From Nonomuraea sp. NBC_00507 (GTDB taxonomy: Bacteria > Actinomycetota > Actinomycetes > Streptosporangiales > Streptosporangiaceae): a stretch of 64,000 nt of DNA. Position numbers and translations under genes: made by a program. Below the pieces are notes generated by a model that did not search any database, was not told where the DNA came from, and saw only the letters and a list, made by a program, of their open reading frames with translations. Shown in pieces: positions 55,603 through 64,000 of the stretch; positions within the stretch are counted from its first letter, which is position 1, and every line of letters begins with the position of its first letter. Where the stretch lies: contig NZ_CP107853.1 of the NCBI RefSeq assembly GCF_036013525.1, positions 9,858,001-9,922,000 of the forward strand. The letters are read 5' to 3'.

Positions 55603-56898
55603 TCAGCCGTGTTCCGCGGTGACGGTGGCGCCGGGCGGGACGTGTCGGGTGGTGGCGGACCCGTCGGGGAAGCGGGCGGTCCACCGGTACGTCACCCCGT
55701 CGGACAGGTTGGTGAGCGTGGTGGCGTGCCCGCCGTCGTGCCGAACCGTGACGCTGCCCCGCCCGATCGGGATGCCGGAGACGGCGGCCCAGCCGATCTC
55801 GGCGGGCAGCCGCGAGAGGGTGGTCAACGCGTTGCCCGGCGCGTCCGGCCGGACACCGAGCAGCCCCTCCACCACCTGGCTGACCAGGGTGAAGGAGAGC
55901 TCCGGGTAGTCGCCGTTGAGCCCGCCCGCGACGTGCGGGGCGGTGCGGGCGTGGAAGATCTCCCGCATCCACCGCCAAGCGGTCTCCTGCCTGCCGTGCC
56001 GGAAGAAGACGTCGGGCAGGTACGTCCACGCCTCGACGTTCTCCGGCCGCCCGGGACCACTCGCCTGCGCGTCGATGTAGTCGAGGTAGGCAGGGTCTTC
56101 GCGCAGACCCTTCAACGGCATGAACCAACTGTTCTCCGCACCCCACCCGGTGACCGGCCGGCCGTCGAAGGTGAAGCCGCGAGCGCCGTTCCACTCCTGC
56201 TCGTAATGGCGGCGCAGCCGTGCGGCCAGTGCTTCGAACCGCCCGCCGTCCTCGCCGCGCGCCCTGGCCAGCTCGGCCATCGCCAGGTGGGCGGCGTACT
56301 GCGCGGCGATGCCGTCACCGGCCACCGCCAGCGGCTCGCCGCTCAGTTCGTTGTAGCTGGCGATGCCCTGGAAGATGCCCGCGCCCCGACCGGTCGCGGG
56401 AAGCGCGATCGCGTTCGAGCAGTAGTCACGCAGCACGGAGTCATGGACGTAGGCGCGCTCGCCGGTCCAGCGGTAGAGCGCCGCCACGCATTCCACCAGC
56501 TCGAAGACCGCGGGCACCTCCCTCACGAACTCGTCGGGACCGCGGTAGTCGATCGACAGGTAGGAGCCGTCGAAATTGAACGCCCACACCGGACGGTGGC
56601 CGTGCTCTTCGGTCGCCGAGGCGGCGAAGCAGCGAATCATCGCCAGGTTGGCCTCGGCCAGGCCGAGCAGGTGGGCGCCCGCCGCCTGGTGGACGAAGTC
56701 ACGGGCGTAGAACCCACTGCGGTGCGCGTACCCGGCCCAGTAGGAGGGCAGGTAGACGCCCTCGCCGGTGCCGTGCGGGCGCCGCTCGTCAACATTCACC
56801 GGGCCGCGCGTCCCGCCGGGATGCGCCCAGCGCAGCGCGCGGTCGCGCGCCCACGCGAACATCGCCACGAGCTCGTCGTGGCCGGAGTCCAACTGCAT
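55603..56898 (-). CDS. Six-hairpin ((alpha/alpha)6) glycosidase, family uncertain
   Basis: The 431-residue protein has YWAGYAHRSGFYARDFVHQAAGAHLLGL near residue 60, WAFNFDGSYLSIDYRGPDEFVREVPAVFELVECVAALYRWTG near 105 and GAENSWFMPLKGLREDPAYLDYIDAQ near 230. This pattern is typical of cytosolic six-hairpin glycosidases without close family. It starts right after the LacI stop (TGAATG) and closes operon B. The likely role is intracellular cleavage of the imported oligosaccharide. Confidence 0.75.
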   Translation of the reverse strand: MQLDSGHDELVAMFAWARDRALRWAHPGGTRGPVNVDERRPHGTGEGVYLPSYWAGYAHRSGFYARDFVHQAAGAHLLGLAEANLAMIRCFAASATEEHGHRPVWAFNFDGSYLSIDYRGPDEFVREVPAVFELVECVAALYRWTGERAYVHDSVLRDYCSNAIALPATGRGAGIFQGIASYNELSGEPLAVAGDGIAAQYAAHLAMAELARARGEDGGRFEALAARLRRHYEQEWNGARGFTFDGRPVTGWGAENSWFMPLKGLREDPAYLDYIDAQASGPGRPENVEAWTYLPDVFFRHGRQETAWRWMREIFHARTAPHVAGGLNGDYPELSFTLVSQVVEGLLGVRPDAPGNALTTLSRLPAEIGWAAVSGIPIGRGSVTVRHDGGHATTLTNLSDGVTYRWTARFPDGSATTRHVPPGATVTAEHG

Positions 56899-57924
56899 TC
56901 ATGGTCCTAGGCTCGGGCGGATCACCAGCTCGCCGGGGAGCAAGAGCCCCGCCTGCGGGGTGACGCCGTCTTCGATGATCTGGAGGAGGCGGCTGATCAG
57001 GGCCTCGGCGATGCGGCGCAGCGGCAGCCGCACCGTCGTCAGCGCGGGCTGGAGGAACCCTGTGATCGGCAGGTCGTCGAAGGCGGCCACGGCCAGGTCC
57101 TTACCGATCTCCAGCCCTTCGGCGCGAGCCGCCGTGTAGAGGCCGAGCGCGAGCCAGTCGCCGCCGGCCACGATTGCGGTGGGCCGGTTGCGCCCGGCCA
57201 GCAGCTCGCGGGTGGCCGCGACGATCTCGTCTGGATCGTCGCCCGGCGAGTACACCTGCCCGGCCAAGCCATGGCGGCGCACGCCGGCCAGGAACCCGTC
57301 ACGCCGGTCATCCATCCACGGCTGCCCGGAGGAGGAGGCCAGGAAGGCCACCCGCCGGTGCCCTCTGGCCGCCACCATGCCGACCAACTCGATCACCGCC
57401 TGCACGCTGTCGACGTCCACCCAGGACTGCGGCTGCTTGGGCGCGGTCCTGCCGAAGGCGGCGAACGGGAAGCCCGCGCCGGCCAGGTGGGCCACACGAG
57501 GGTCATCGCGCAGTATGTCCGACAGCAGGAAACCGTCCACGGTCCGCGCGGCGATCAGTTCGTCGAGCGCCTGCTCCTGGCTCTGGCCCGGCTGCGGGCG
57601 CACCAGCAAGATGCGGTAGCCCACCTCGCCCGACGCCGCCACGACCGCTTCGAGAAAGCCGCCCATCAGCGGGTTGGGATTGGCCGGATCATCCACCGGA
57701 GTCGGGTAGCCGATGATCCGCCTGGTGCCCGACTTCAGGCTGCGTGCCGATTGGTCGGGCCGGTAGCCGAGCTCCTCGATGACCGCCGAGACCCGCTCCA
57801 GTGTTTCCGCCTTCAGCCGGTACGGGGCGTTGAGCGCGTTGGAGATCGTCTGGCGGGATACGCCGGCCGCCCGCGCGACATCCTCGATGGTGACCCCGCG
57901 TGTGCGTGGCCGGCGTGTCGTCAC
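56899..57924 (-). CDS. LacI-family transcriptional regulator
   Basis: The 341-residue regulator starts GVTIEDVARAAGVSRQTISNALNAPYRLKAETLERVSAVIEELGYRPDQSARSLKSG and has a sugar-binding domain (RILLVRPQPGQ, GFLLSDILRDD, VAFLASSSGQPWMDDRRDGF). GTG starts directly after the GH36 stop. It sits inside operon B, so it is autoregulated; TGAACGTTCA sites upstream of the operon are its likely operators. Confidence 0.94.
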   Translation of the reverse strand: MTTRRPRTRGVTIEDVARAAGVSRQTISNALNAPYRLKAETLERVSAVIEELGYRPDQSARSLKSGTRRIIGYPTPVDDPANPNPLMGGFLEAVVAASGEVGYRILLVRPQPGQSQEQALDELIAARTVDGFLLSDILRDDPRVAHLAGAGFPFAAFGRTAPKQPQSWVDVDSVQAVIELVGMVAARGHRRVAFLASSSGQPWMDDRRDGFLAGVRRHGLAGQVYSPGDDPDEIVAATRELLAGRNRPTAIVAGGDWLALGLYTAARAEGLEIGKDLAVAAFDDLPITGFLQPALTTVRLPLRRIAEALISRLLQIIEDGVTPQAGLLLPGELVIRPSLGP

Positions 57925-59634
57925 TCAATCTCTCCTCAGCGTGAGCAGACCACCCATGGGCACCTCGACGACGCAGGCCCCGGACTCCAGCGCGAGCGTG
58001 GCCGCGCGGACCGGGGCGCCGCCGCAGTCATGCACCTCGACGTGCGCCGAGCCGGTGCCGTAGAGGACGACGCGCGGATCGGAGTCGGCGTTGGCGACGA
58101 GCAGCTCCCCGGACTCCGGCACGTCCACGGGCAGCGCCGCGTACCGAGCGACGATCGTGGTGTGATAATCGTAGGCCCGCACGAGCGGGTAGCCGTGCTC
58201 GGGCTGCTCGGGCCGCAGCGTCCCCAGCTGGAGCGTGCCCAGGTAGCGGTGGAAGATCCCCAGCCAGAACCGGATCGCGGCGAGTTGGTCCGGGCGCTGT
58301 ACCGCCAGGTCCACAGAGATCTGCGGCACCGAGAACAGCGCGTTGATCAGGTGCACGGCCACCTGCTCGGCGGGCTCGTCGGGATGCCAGAGGATCATAT
58401 CGGAATGCACGGCCACAGGACCGGCGGCGAGCCGCAGGTCCACGGTCCGCTGCCGGTTCTCCTGAGAGCTGAGCGGGCAGTCCACCGCTCGGATCATGTT
58501 CGCGTACGGCCACAGCCCGGGGCTGGTGTACGGCTGGCGATGCTCGATCAGCACGTCCGGCCTGGTACGGCGGAGCCGCGCGTCCAGATCGTGGAGCAGT
58601 CGCCTGACCCCTTCGTCCACATCCGTGCAGTCGGTCCCTTCGCCGGGCGCCGGGTCACCGCCCGGGGTCGCGAAGCGGTCCACGAAGTCGATCTTCAGGC
58701 CGTCCATGCCCCACGTCTCGACCGCTTGGACGAGCCGGTCGATGAGGAACTCGCGTACCTCCGGGTGGCGCGGATCGAGCACGGCGGCGTCCATATGGTC
58801 GAGGTAACGCAGGAACTTGCCCTCGAAGCGCTCGAAGGCGGCGTTGTGCTTGCCCACGAACGGCAGCGCGTACCAGAGCATGTAGGACATGCCGAGCTCG
58901 CGCACCCGAGCCACATGTGTCGAAATATCGGGGAATGCGGCCGAGTTCGGCTCCCAGTCACCGCAGAACGCGTAGCCGCGCGTCCGGTCGGCGGTCTGCC
59001 AGCCGTCGTCCACGATGATCGTCTCGCAGCCCAACTCCTTGGCCAGCCGCGCCTGGAGTTCCACGGACTCGGCGGTGACCTCCTGGTGCATGCTGTACCA
59101 GGTCGAGTAGACCGGCAGCCGGGCACGGTCCGGCGCAGGCGGCAGGTCGCTCGCGTCGTCCTTCCACCAGGCCGCCACGTCGGCCACCGCCGCCGAGAAC
59201 GGTCGCTCCGACAGGTCCAGCCGGATCCGCAGCCCGTCGCCGTGCAGGGTGAAGACGAACTCGCCGGTCTCCTCCATCACCCCGCCGGTGAAGCTCACCT
59301 GGGCCACCGGTTCGGCCAGGCCAACCGTACAGACGTTGGCGCCGGCCGTACCGATGAGGGAGACCACCGGCGCGCCCGCTGTCAGCCTCGACACCAGCGG
59401 CGCGCTCCAGATCGGCGGCACCCAGCAGGTCCCGCCCAAGGGCGTCCAGAACGCGCTGACGCGCACGCACGGCACTCGCCACTGCGCGGCCGTGGCCTCT
59501 GGCGCGTCGATCAGCCAGGTGCGGTCGGCGACCTGCGTCACCTTCGCATCGGCCGCTCCGGCCAGTGCCAGCTCGACCGTGCCGGCCCGTACCGCGGTCG
59601 TCTCGCCGAGCGCGTAGGGCTCCCAGACCTGCAT
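57925..59634 (-). CDS. GH36-type alpha-galactosidase/melibiase-like enzyme
   Basis: The 569-residue enzyme has the TIM-barrel residues of clan GH-D: CETIIVDDGWQTADR, SYMLWYALPFVGKHN, nucleophile Asp in GLKIDFVDRF, and acid/base Asp in IRAVDCPLS. An N-terminal beta-sandwich of about 180 residues precedes it. Length is shorter than tetrameric GH36 (about 700) and fits GH36-like group B enzymes. It lies 2 bases after the MalG-type permease stop and acts on alpha-galactosides or related substrates. Confidence 0.88.
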   Translation of the reverse strand: MQVWEPYALGETTAVRAGTVELALAGAADAKVTQVADRTWLIDAPEATAAQWRVPCVRVSAFWTPLGGTCWVPPIWSAPLVSRLTAGAPVVSLIGTAGANVCTVGLAEPVAQVSFTGGVMEETGEFVFTLHGDGLRIRLDLSERPFSAAVADVAAWWKDDASDLPPAPDRARLPVYSTWYSMHQEVTAESVELQARLAKELGCETIIVDDGWQTADRTRGYAFCGDWEPNSAAFPDISTHVARVRELGMSYMLWYALPFVGKHNAAFERFEGKFLRYLDHMDAAVLDPRHPEVREFLIDRLVQAVETWGMDGLKIDFVDRFATPGGDPAPGEGTDCTDVDEGVRRLLHDLDARLRRTRPDVLIEHRQPYTSPGLWPYANMIRAVDCPLSSQENRQRTVDLRLAAGPVAVHSDMILWHPDEPAEQVAVHLINALFSVPQISVDLAVQRPDQLAAIRFWLGIFHRYLGTLQLGTLRPEQPEHGYPLVRAYDYHTTIVARYAALPVDVPESGELLVANADSDPRVVLYGTGSAHVEVHDCGGAPVRAATLALESGACVVEVPMGGLLTLRRD

Positions 59635-59636
59635 GC

Positions 59637-60446
59637 TTATCCCTTCGTGGCACCGGCCAGCAGGCCGGAGATGAACTGTTTCTGGAGGACGAGGAAGAGG
59701 ACCATCATGGGAAGCGAGGAGATCGCGGTGCCCACCATGACCTGGCCGAAGTCGGTCCTGGCCAGCCCCTGCAGGGTGGCCAGTGCGACGGGCAGGGTGT
59801 ACATCTCCGGCGTGCGCAGCGCGATCAGCGGCCACAGGAAGTCGTTCCACGCGCCGAGGAAGAGGAAGACCGCCAGCGCCGCGAGTACCGGGCGCATGAC
59901 GGGGATCACCACCCGCCACAGCACCCGCAGCTCGCCCGCGCCGTCCACCCTGGCCGCGTCGAGCAGTTCGTCGGGGATGGCCAGCAGCGACTGGCGCATC
60001 AGGAAGATGCCGAACGGGACGGACAGGCTTGGCAGGATCAGCGCGGGGAAGCTGTCGATCAGCCCGATGTCGTTCATCATCTCGAAGATCGGGATGATGG
60101 TCACGCCGCCGGGGATGACCAGCGTCGACAGCAGCAGCACGAAGAAGGTGTTGCGCCCGACGAATTGGAACTTGGCGAAGGCGTAACCGGCCAGCAGCGA
60201 GACCACGATCGCCCCCGCGGTCTGCACGACCGCGACGAAGAGCGTGTTGCCCAGCACGTTGACCAGACCGATCGACTCCTCCAGTTTCGCCGTGTTGGCC
60301 ACCAACTGGTCGCCGGGGTAGAACCTCGGCGGCCAGGAGAAGATGTCGGAGTTGGCGTGCGTGGCCGCCATGGCCAGCCAGTAGAACGGGCCGACGCACA
60401 GCGCGAACACCGCGGCCAGCACGAAGGTGAGCGTCCAGCCCTTCAT
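59637..60446 (-). CDS. Sugar ABC transporter permease (MalG type)
   Basis: The 269-residue permease has WTLTFVLAAVFALCVGPFYWLAMAATH at the N-terminus and the EAA loop LDAARVDGAGELRVLWRVVIPVMRPVLAALAV, six spans. ATG 60446 overlaps the stop of the other permease (ATGA). Confidence 0.94.
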   Translation of the reverse strand: MKGWTLTFVLAAVFALCVGPFYWLAMAATHANSDIFSWPPRFYPGDQLVANTAKLEESIGLVNVLGNTLFVAVVQTAGAIVVSLLAGYAFAKFQFVGRNTFFVLLLSTLVIPGGVTIIPIFEMMNDIGLIDSFPALILPSLSVPFGIFLMRQSLLAIPDELLDAARVDGAGELRVLWRVVIPVMRPVLAALAVFLFLGAWNDFLWPLIALRTPEMYTLPVALATLQGLARTDFGQVMVGTAISSLPMMVLFLVLQKQFISGLLAGATKG

Positions 60447-61345
60447 CGTTTCTGCATCCTCATCTGCGCGATCCCGAATCCGGCCACGATCAGCGTGAGC
60501 GCGTAGGCAATCGCCGCGGCGTAACCGAAGTCGAAGTAGCGGAAGCCGTTCTGGTACAAGTACAGCGAGATCGTCAGGGTCGAGTTGTCCGGCCCGCCGC
60601 CGGTCAGCACGAACGGCTCGTCGAACAGCTGCAGGGTGCCGATCGTGGACAGGACCACGGTCAGCAGCAGAATCGGCCGCAGCTGGGGCACTGTGATCGA
60701 CCAGAACCTGCGAGCCGAGCCGGCGCCGTCCACCATCGCCGCCTCGTAGAGGTCCTTCGGGATGCTCTGCAGGCCGGCCAGGTAGATCACCGCGTTGTAG
60801 CCGGTGTAGTGCCAGGTGAGGGCGATGACGATGGCGATGCGGGCCCAGAACGGGCTGCCCAGCCAGTCGATCGCGTCGACGCCGAAGAGGCTGAGCAGCC
60901 AGTTGAGCAGTCCCGCGTCCTTGCGGAGGATCACCGAGAACATCACGCCGTAGGCGACCAGACCGGTCAGCGACGGCATGAAGACGCCCAGCCGCCACAG
61001 GCCGCGCAGCCGTACCAGGGAGGAGTTGAGCGCGAGCGCCAGCAGCAGCGCGAGCAGCAGCATGATCGGGACCTGCACGACCAGGATCAGCCCGGTGTTC
61101 CACAGCGACGTCCAGAACAGCGGGTCGTTCACCAGCCGCACGTAGTTGTCCAGCCCGACGAAGCTGCGTGCCGCGCCCGCGCCGGTGGTCAGGCTGATGT
61201 ACATGGCGGCCACGATCGGATAGGCCTTGAACCCCACGAAGCCCAGCAGCGCGGGCAGGACCAGCAGGTACGGGATGTTCCGCTTGGTGACGAGGGAGCG
61301 CCTGCCCACCGCCACCCGCCCGGGGCGCGACAGTGTGAGTGTCAT
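60443..61345 (-). CDS. Sugar ABC transporter permease (MalF type)
   Basis: The 300-residue permease has IPYLLVLPALLGFVGFKAYPIVAAMYISLT at the start and the EAA loop YEAAMVDGAGSARRFWSITVPQLRPILLL. It overlaps the binding-protein gene by ATGA upstream and the next permease downstream. Confidence 0.94.
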   Translation of the reverse strand: MTLTLSRPGRVAVGRRSLVTKRNIPYLLVLPALLGFVGFKAYPIVAAMYISLTTGAGAARSFVGLDNYVRLVNDPLFWTSLWNTGLILVVQVPIMLLLALLLALALNSSLVRLRGLWRLGVFMPSLTGLVAYGVMFSVILRKDAGLLNWLLSLFGVDAIDWLGSPFWARIAIVIALTWHYTGYNAVIYLAGLQSIPKDLYEAAMVDGAGSARRFWSITVPQLRPILLLTVVLSTIGTLQLFDEPFVLTGGGPDNSTLTISLYLYQNGFRYFDFGYAAAIAYALTLIVAGFGIAQMRMQKR

Positions 61346-62652
61346 CCCGCGAGCTTCCTTTTCGTCTGCTGGGACAGCAGCGTGGCGGCCTCGGTCAGCG
61401 CCGCGGCCGGGTCGGCGCCCTTGAGCAGGACCTTCGTCTGCGCGTCACTGGCGATCTTCAGCGCCCTGGCGTAGTCACCCGAGTAGTAGGTTGCGTCCGC
61501 GCCCTCGGTGAGCGCGTCCACGAAGGTCTTGAGCGCGGGCTGATCGCCGAAGTAGGGCTGGGGCGCGGTGAACGCCGGGTCGGAATAGGCCGCGGTCAGT
61601 GCGGGGAAGACGCCGCCCTCCTTGAAGACCTTGTTGATGACCTCGGGCTTGGTCAGCGCGTACTCCACGAACTTGAACGCCTCCGCCTGGTGCGGGCTGC
61701 TCCCCGAGACCGACAGATGGGTGGAGTTGACGATCGCGGCGCGCTTGCCGCCCGGCGTCACCGCGGGCGGCTGCATGACGCGCCACAGGCCCTTCTGCTC
61801 GGGACGCATCTCGGGGATGTAGCTGACCGCCCAGGCCGCCCACGGCAGCACGGCCAGCTTGCCGCCACTGATGAGCTGCTTGGCCGTGTTCTCGCCGGAG
61901 GTGTCGGCGACGATGCCCGCGTCGTTCATCTTCTTGATGAGGGTCATCGCCTGTATGGCCGGCGCCGAGGCGAGCGTGACCTCGCCCTGCTGGTTGAAGT
62001 AGAAGGCGCCCTGCTGCTGCAGCAGCGACTGGTAGAAGTCCATGTCCACGCCACCGGCCGCGGGCTTGTTCAGCCCGATCAGGAAGGCGCCTGTCTTCTC
62101 CTTGAGCGTCTTGCCGGCCTGGATGGCGTCGTCCCAGGTCTGGATCTTCTCCGGGTCGATGTCTGCCTTCTTGAACAGGTCCGCGCGGTAGAAGAAGCCG
62201 ACCGGGTTGACCTCCCAGGGCATCGCGTAGACGCCGCCGTCCTTGCCGGTCACCGTGGGCCACAGGCCCTTGGCGAAGGCATCCTTGTACGTGTCGGCGC
62301 CCAGCTTGCGCAGGTCGGCCAGGCCGCCGGGGAACTTGTCCATGTACCCGGGCAGGTAGTCGATGCCGATATGCAGCACGTCGGCCAGGCCCTTGCCGCC
62401 CGCGGCCATGCCAATGGTGATCTTGTCCCAGATGGCCGGGTTGCCGACGGCCTGAATGTCGATCTTGATGCCGGGGTGGGTCTGCTCGAAGTCCTTGGCG
62501 ACGGCGGCCAGGCCGTCGGAGGCGGGCTTCCAGCTCCAGACGGTGATCTTGACGGGCCCGCTGCCCTTCTCCGGGGTCTTGCCGCCGCCGCAGGCGGCCA
62601 GGGCGAGCGTGCCGGTGAGTGCGAGCGCGAGGGCTCCACGACGGTTGATCAT
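61342..62652 (-). CDS. Sugar ABC transporter substrate-binding lipoprotein (family 1)
   Basis: The 436-residue lipoprotein has a signal (RRGALALALTGTLALAACGGGK, lipobox LAAC) and the family-1 fold (ITVWSWKPASDGLAAVAKDFEQTHPGIKIDIQ, YAMPWEVNPVGFFYRADLFKKADID). AAAGGAAA precedes the ATG. It overlaps the aminotransferase stop. As in operon A no ATPase gene is present. Confidence 0.94.
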   Translation of the reverse strand: MINRRGALALALTGTLALAACGGGKTPEKGSGPVKITVWSWKPASDGLAAVAKDFEQTHPGIKIDIQAVGNPAIWDKITIGMAAGGKGLADVLHIGIDYLPGYMDKFPGGLADLRKLGADTYKDAFAKGLWPTVTGKDGGVYAMPWEVNPVGFFYRADLFKKADIDPEKIQTWDDAIQAGKTLKEKTGAFLIGLNKPAAGGVDMDFYQSLLQQQGAFYFNQQGEVTLASAPAIQAMTLIKKMNDAGIVADTSGENTAKQLISGGKLAVLPWAAWAVSYIPEMRPEQKGLWRVMQPPAVTPGGKRAAIVNSTHLSVSGSSPHQAEAFKFVEYALTKPEVINKVFKEGGVFPALTAAYSDPAFTAPQPYFGDQPALKTFVDALTEGADATYYSGDYARALKIASDAQTKVLLKGADPAAALTEAATLLSQQTKRKLAG

Positions 62653-63782
62653 TTGTGTGTTTCCTTTCGGGGGGTGAGTGCTGCGCGGAGCCGGTCGGCG
62701 GCGTCGCCGGGGGTGGTGGCGTGCGGGGAGAGCCGGATCCAGCCGCCGCGCAGCGTGGTGGTGAGTCCGGCGGCGCCGAGTGCCGCGTGCGTGTTGGCGG
62801 GGTCGTGGCCGGGCAGCCGCACGCGGGCGATCCCGGCCGGCTCGGCGGGGACCAGGACCTCGGCGCCCGCGGTCCTGGCGGCATCCAGCAGGCTCGCCAG
62901 GGTGTGGGCGATCTGCCGGGCGATGTTCATTTCTCCGGCGGAGAGCACCAGGTCGATGGCGGCTCCCAGTGCGGCGACGGCGGAGAGGTCGGGGTTGGTG
63001 GGCGTGTGCGCGACGGCTCCGGGCAGCGGCGGCATGGGGTGCCGGGCTCCGAAGGGAGCGTGCACGCCCGACCAGCCGCCGAGACCGGGGGCGAGGCGGT
63101 CGGCCACCCGGTCGCGGACGAGCAACAGCGCCGCTCCCCAGCCCGCCCGCAGCCACTTCTGCCCGCCGCAGGCGAGCACGTCCGCCGCCGCCACGTCCAG
63201 CGGCACCGCGCCGAGGCCCTGGATGGCGTCCACCACCAGCAGCCGGTCCTCGCCCAGCACCTCCTTCAGCGCGCCCAGCGGGGCGCGGTGGCCGGTCGTG
63301 GCGTCCACCGCGCTGACCGCCAGCGCCAGGACGTCGTCGTCGAGGTGCTCGAGCAGGACGTCAGCGGTGATCGCGGCCGAGTCGATCCAGCGTGGCCGCA
63401 GCCCGCCGCGTTCCTGGAACCGCAGCCACGGATAGACGTTGGCGGGGAACTCTCCGCGCGGGACGAGCACCACGCCGCCGCCCAGGCCCGCCGCGGCGGC
63501 GAACAGCGCGTGGCTGGTGGAGGAGACGAAGGCCACCTCATGCGGGGCGCAGCTCAGCAGGCGGGCCGCGGCGGCGCGTGCACTGCTCGCCTCAAGTTCC
63601 AGTCTGGTGAGCGCTGCGGACGGATCGCGGGCCAGCAACTCCGCAGCCTGCGCGACGGTCCGTGCTACGGCCAGCGAGGGCGGCCCGATCCTGGCGAAGT
63701 CAACATATCCGGCCGGTTCCCGGAACTGGCTCAGATAGGCAGGTGGAACGTTCAAACCAGCTCCATACCAGGTAGAGGACAT
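62649..63782 (-). CDS. Class V PLP-dependent aminotransferase
   Basis: The 377-residue fold-type I PLP enzyme has VAFVSSTSHALFAAAAGLGGG, VSAVDATTGHRAPLGALKEVLGEDRLLVVDAIQGLGAVPLDV and the lysine motif ACGGQKWLRAGWGAALL (Lys209). It belongs to the NifS/CsdA-like/aminotransferase class V group, without the catalytic Cys loop of desulfurases being evident. It is the first gene of operon B and overlaps the binding-protein start by 4 bases. It could aminate or deaminate a sugar-derived carbonyl. ATG 63782 (MSSTWYGAG) is preferred over 63815. Confidence 0.85.
   Translation of the reverse strand: MSSTWYGAGLNVPPAYLSQFREPAGYVDFARIGPPSLAVARTVAQAAELLARDPSAALTRLELEASSARAAAARLLSCAPHEVAFVSSTSHALFAAAAGLGGGVVLVPRGEFPANVYPWLRFQERGGLRPRWIDSAAITADVLLEHLDDDVLALAVSAVDATTGHRAPLGALKEVLGEDRLLVVDAIQGLGAVPLDVAAADVLACGGQKWLRAGWGAALLLVRDRVADRLAPGLGGWSGVHAPFGARHPMPPLPGAVAHTPTNPDLSAVAALGAAIDLVLSAGEMNIARQIAHTLASLLDAARTAGAEVLVPAEPAGIARVRLPGHDPANTHAALGAAGLTTTLRGGWIRLSPHATTPGDAADRLRAALTPRKETHK
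63746..63753. promoter_or_regulatory. LacI-type operator core GAACGTTC inside the aminotransferase 5' end
   Basis: GAACGTTC within GGAACGTTCA lies about 30 bases inside the coding start. With the site at 63836-63845 it forms a pair about 91 bp apart, which could support looping by LacI. Confidence 0.4.
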
Positions 63783-63835
63783 AAAGACAGCAGATAGCAG
63801 GAGGCAGTGCGCCAAAATGCTAGGCAGACGATATT

Positions 63836-63845
63836 TGAACGTTCA
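63836..63845. promoter_or_regulatory. LacI-type operator TGAACGTTCA upstream of operon B
   Basis: TGAACGTTCA is a perfect 10-bp palindrome flanked by AT-rich GATAT and TATC. Such CG-centred palindromes are typical of LacI-family sites. It lies 54 bases before the aminotransferase start. Confidence 0.6.
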
Positions 63846-63889
63846 TATCTGTGCAAGAGGCAGTTTGCCGCGATGTGGCAGAACAGGAG

Positions 63890-64000
63890 CTAGAGCTCGT
63901 AGAAGCGCTCCAGCGCGGCGGCCTTGGTCGGGGCGGTGCAGACGGGGCTTGAGCGCTTGGCGATGGCGTCCCAGTGCCGGGGCCGGCATACCGGAACGAG
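63890..64000 (-). pseudogene. Transposase C-terminal fragment (probable IS256/Mutator type)
   Basis: The minus-strand reading HWDAIAKRSSPVCTAPTKAA followed by ALERFYEL and a TAG stop resembles the W(D/K)xIAxxLxPVYTAPTExAALERFxEF segment of IS256-family transposases. There the protein continues for about 60 more residues; here it stops early. It is probably a decayed insertion sequence that continues outside the window. Confidence 0.45.

Noticed and set aside
63948..63960. GAGCGCTTGG near the right edge resembles the CAAGCGCTTG operator.
   Set aside because: Only one half matches, and it lies inside the transposase-like reading frame, not in a promoter.

Overview
The window comes from a high-GC actinobacterium, most likely a Streptosporangiaceae-type soil actinomycete such as Nonomuraea; the genus is an inference. 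The signs are an XRE/DUF397 pair, F420-dependent LLM and PPOX-type oxidoreductases, a mycothiol-type MDMPI domain, DtxR/DmdR-type iron boxes, SoxR-type boxes upstream of oxidoreductase genes, a streptogrisin-like secreted protease, frequent GTG starts and 4-base ATGA/GTGA gene overlaps. All coordinates and motifs were read by eye; family names rest on recognised motifs, not on database searches.

Left part (1-36.4 kb) is mostly chromosomal housekeeping and regulation: a partial PhyH dioxygenase, a membrane protein, an F420 LLM oxidoreductase, a quinone reductase with a SoxR-type box, a phosphatase, a truncated (region-2-only) sigma factor coupled to a zinc-finger/MDMPI fusion, an XRE/DUF397/ATPase regulatory set, a helicase-like protein, an iron-siderophore ABC importer under two iron boxes, a TetR/rhodanese pair, a PTE-family hydrolase, two histidine kinase/response regulator pairs, a stand-alone secY, a Na+/solute symporter with a tiny partner protein, an HxlR/oxidoreductase pair, a LysR regulator and a secreted S1 protease.

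At 36.64 kb lies a tRNA gene (anticodon CAT). It is followed to about 42.6 kb by a decayed integrative island: an integrase remnant that has lost a catalytic Arg, small integrative-element-type genes, one gene with a single-base frameshift, unknown cargo genes, and a large tyrosine recombinase whose N-terminus is fused to debris of a glycosyltransferase gene.

From 42.65 kb to the right edge there are two adjacent glycoside-utilisation operons on the minus strand. Operon A (54093 down to 42654) reads GH42, a GcvPA-like/GcvPB-like pair, an ATP-NAD-kinase-like (AcoX-type) protein, an SDR dehydrogenase, a sugar ABC importer and a GH63-like glycosidase. A divergent GntR/FCD regulator lies next to direct repeats of TATTTTGTAT. 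The GcvP-like proteins have lost signature residues of real glycine decarboxylase, so this is the best candidate here for an undescribed pathway: import of a glycoside, hydrolysis, then PLP- and NAD-dependent breakdown of the aglycone or sugar. Operon B (63782 down to 55603) reads class-V aminotransferase, SBP, two permeases, GH36, LacI regulator and a second (alpha/alpha)6-type glycosidase, with TGAACGTTCA-type operators upstream. A sulfatase relic lies between the operons and a probable IS256-type transposase tail lies at the right edge.
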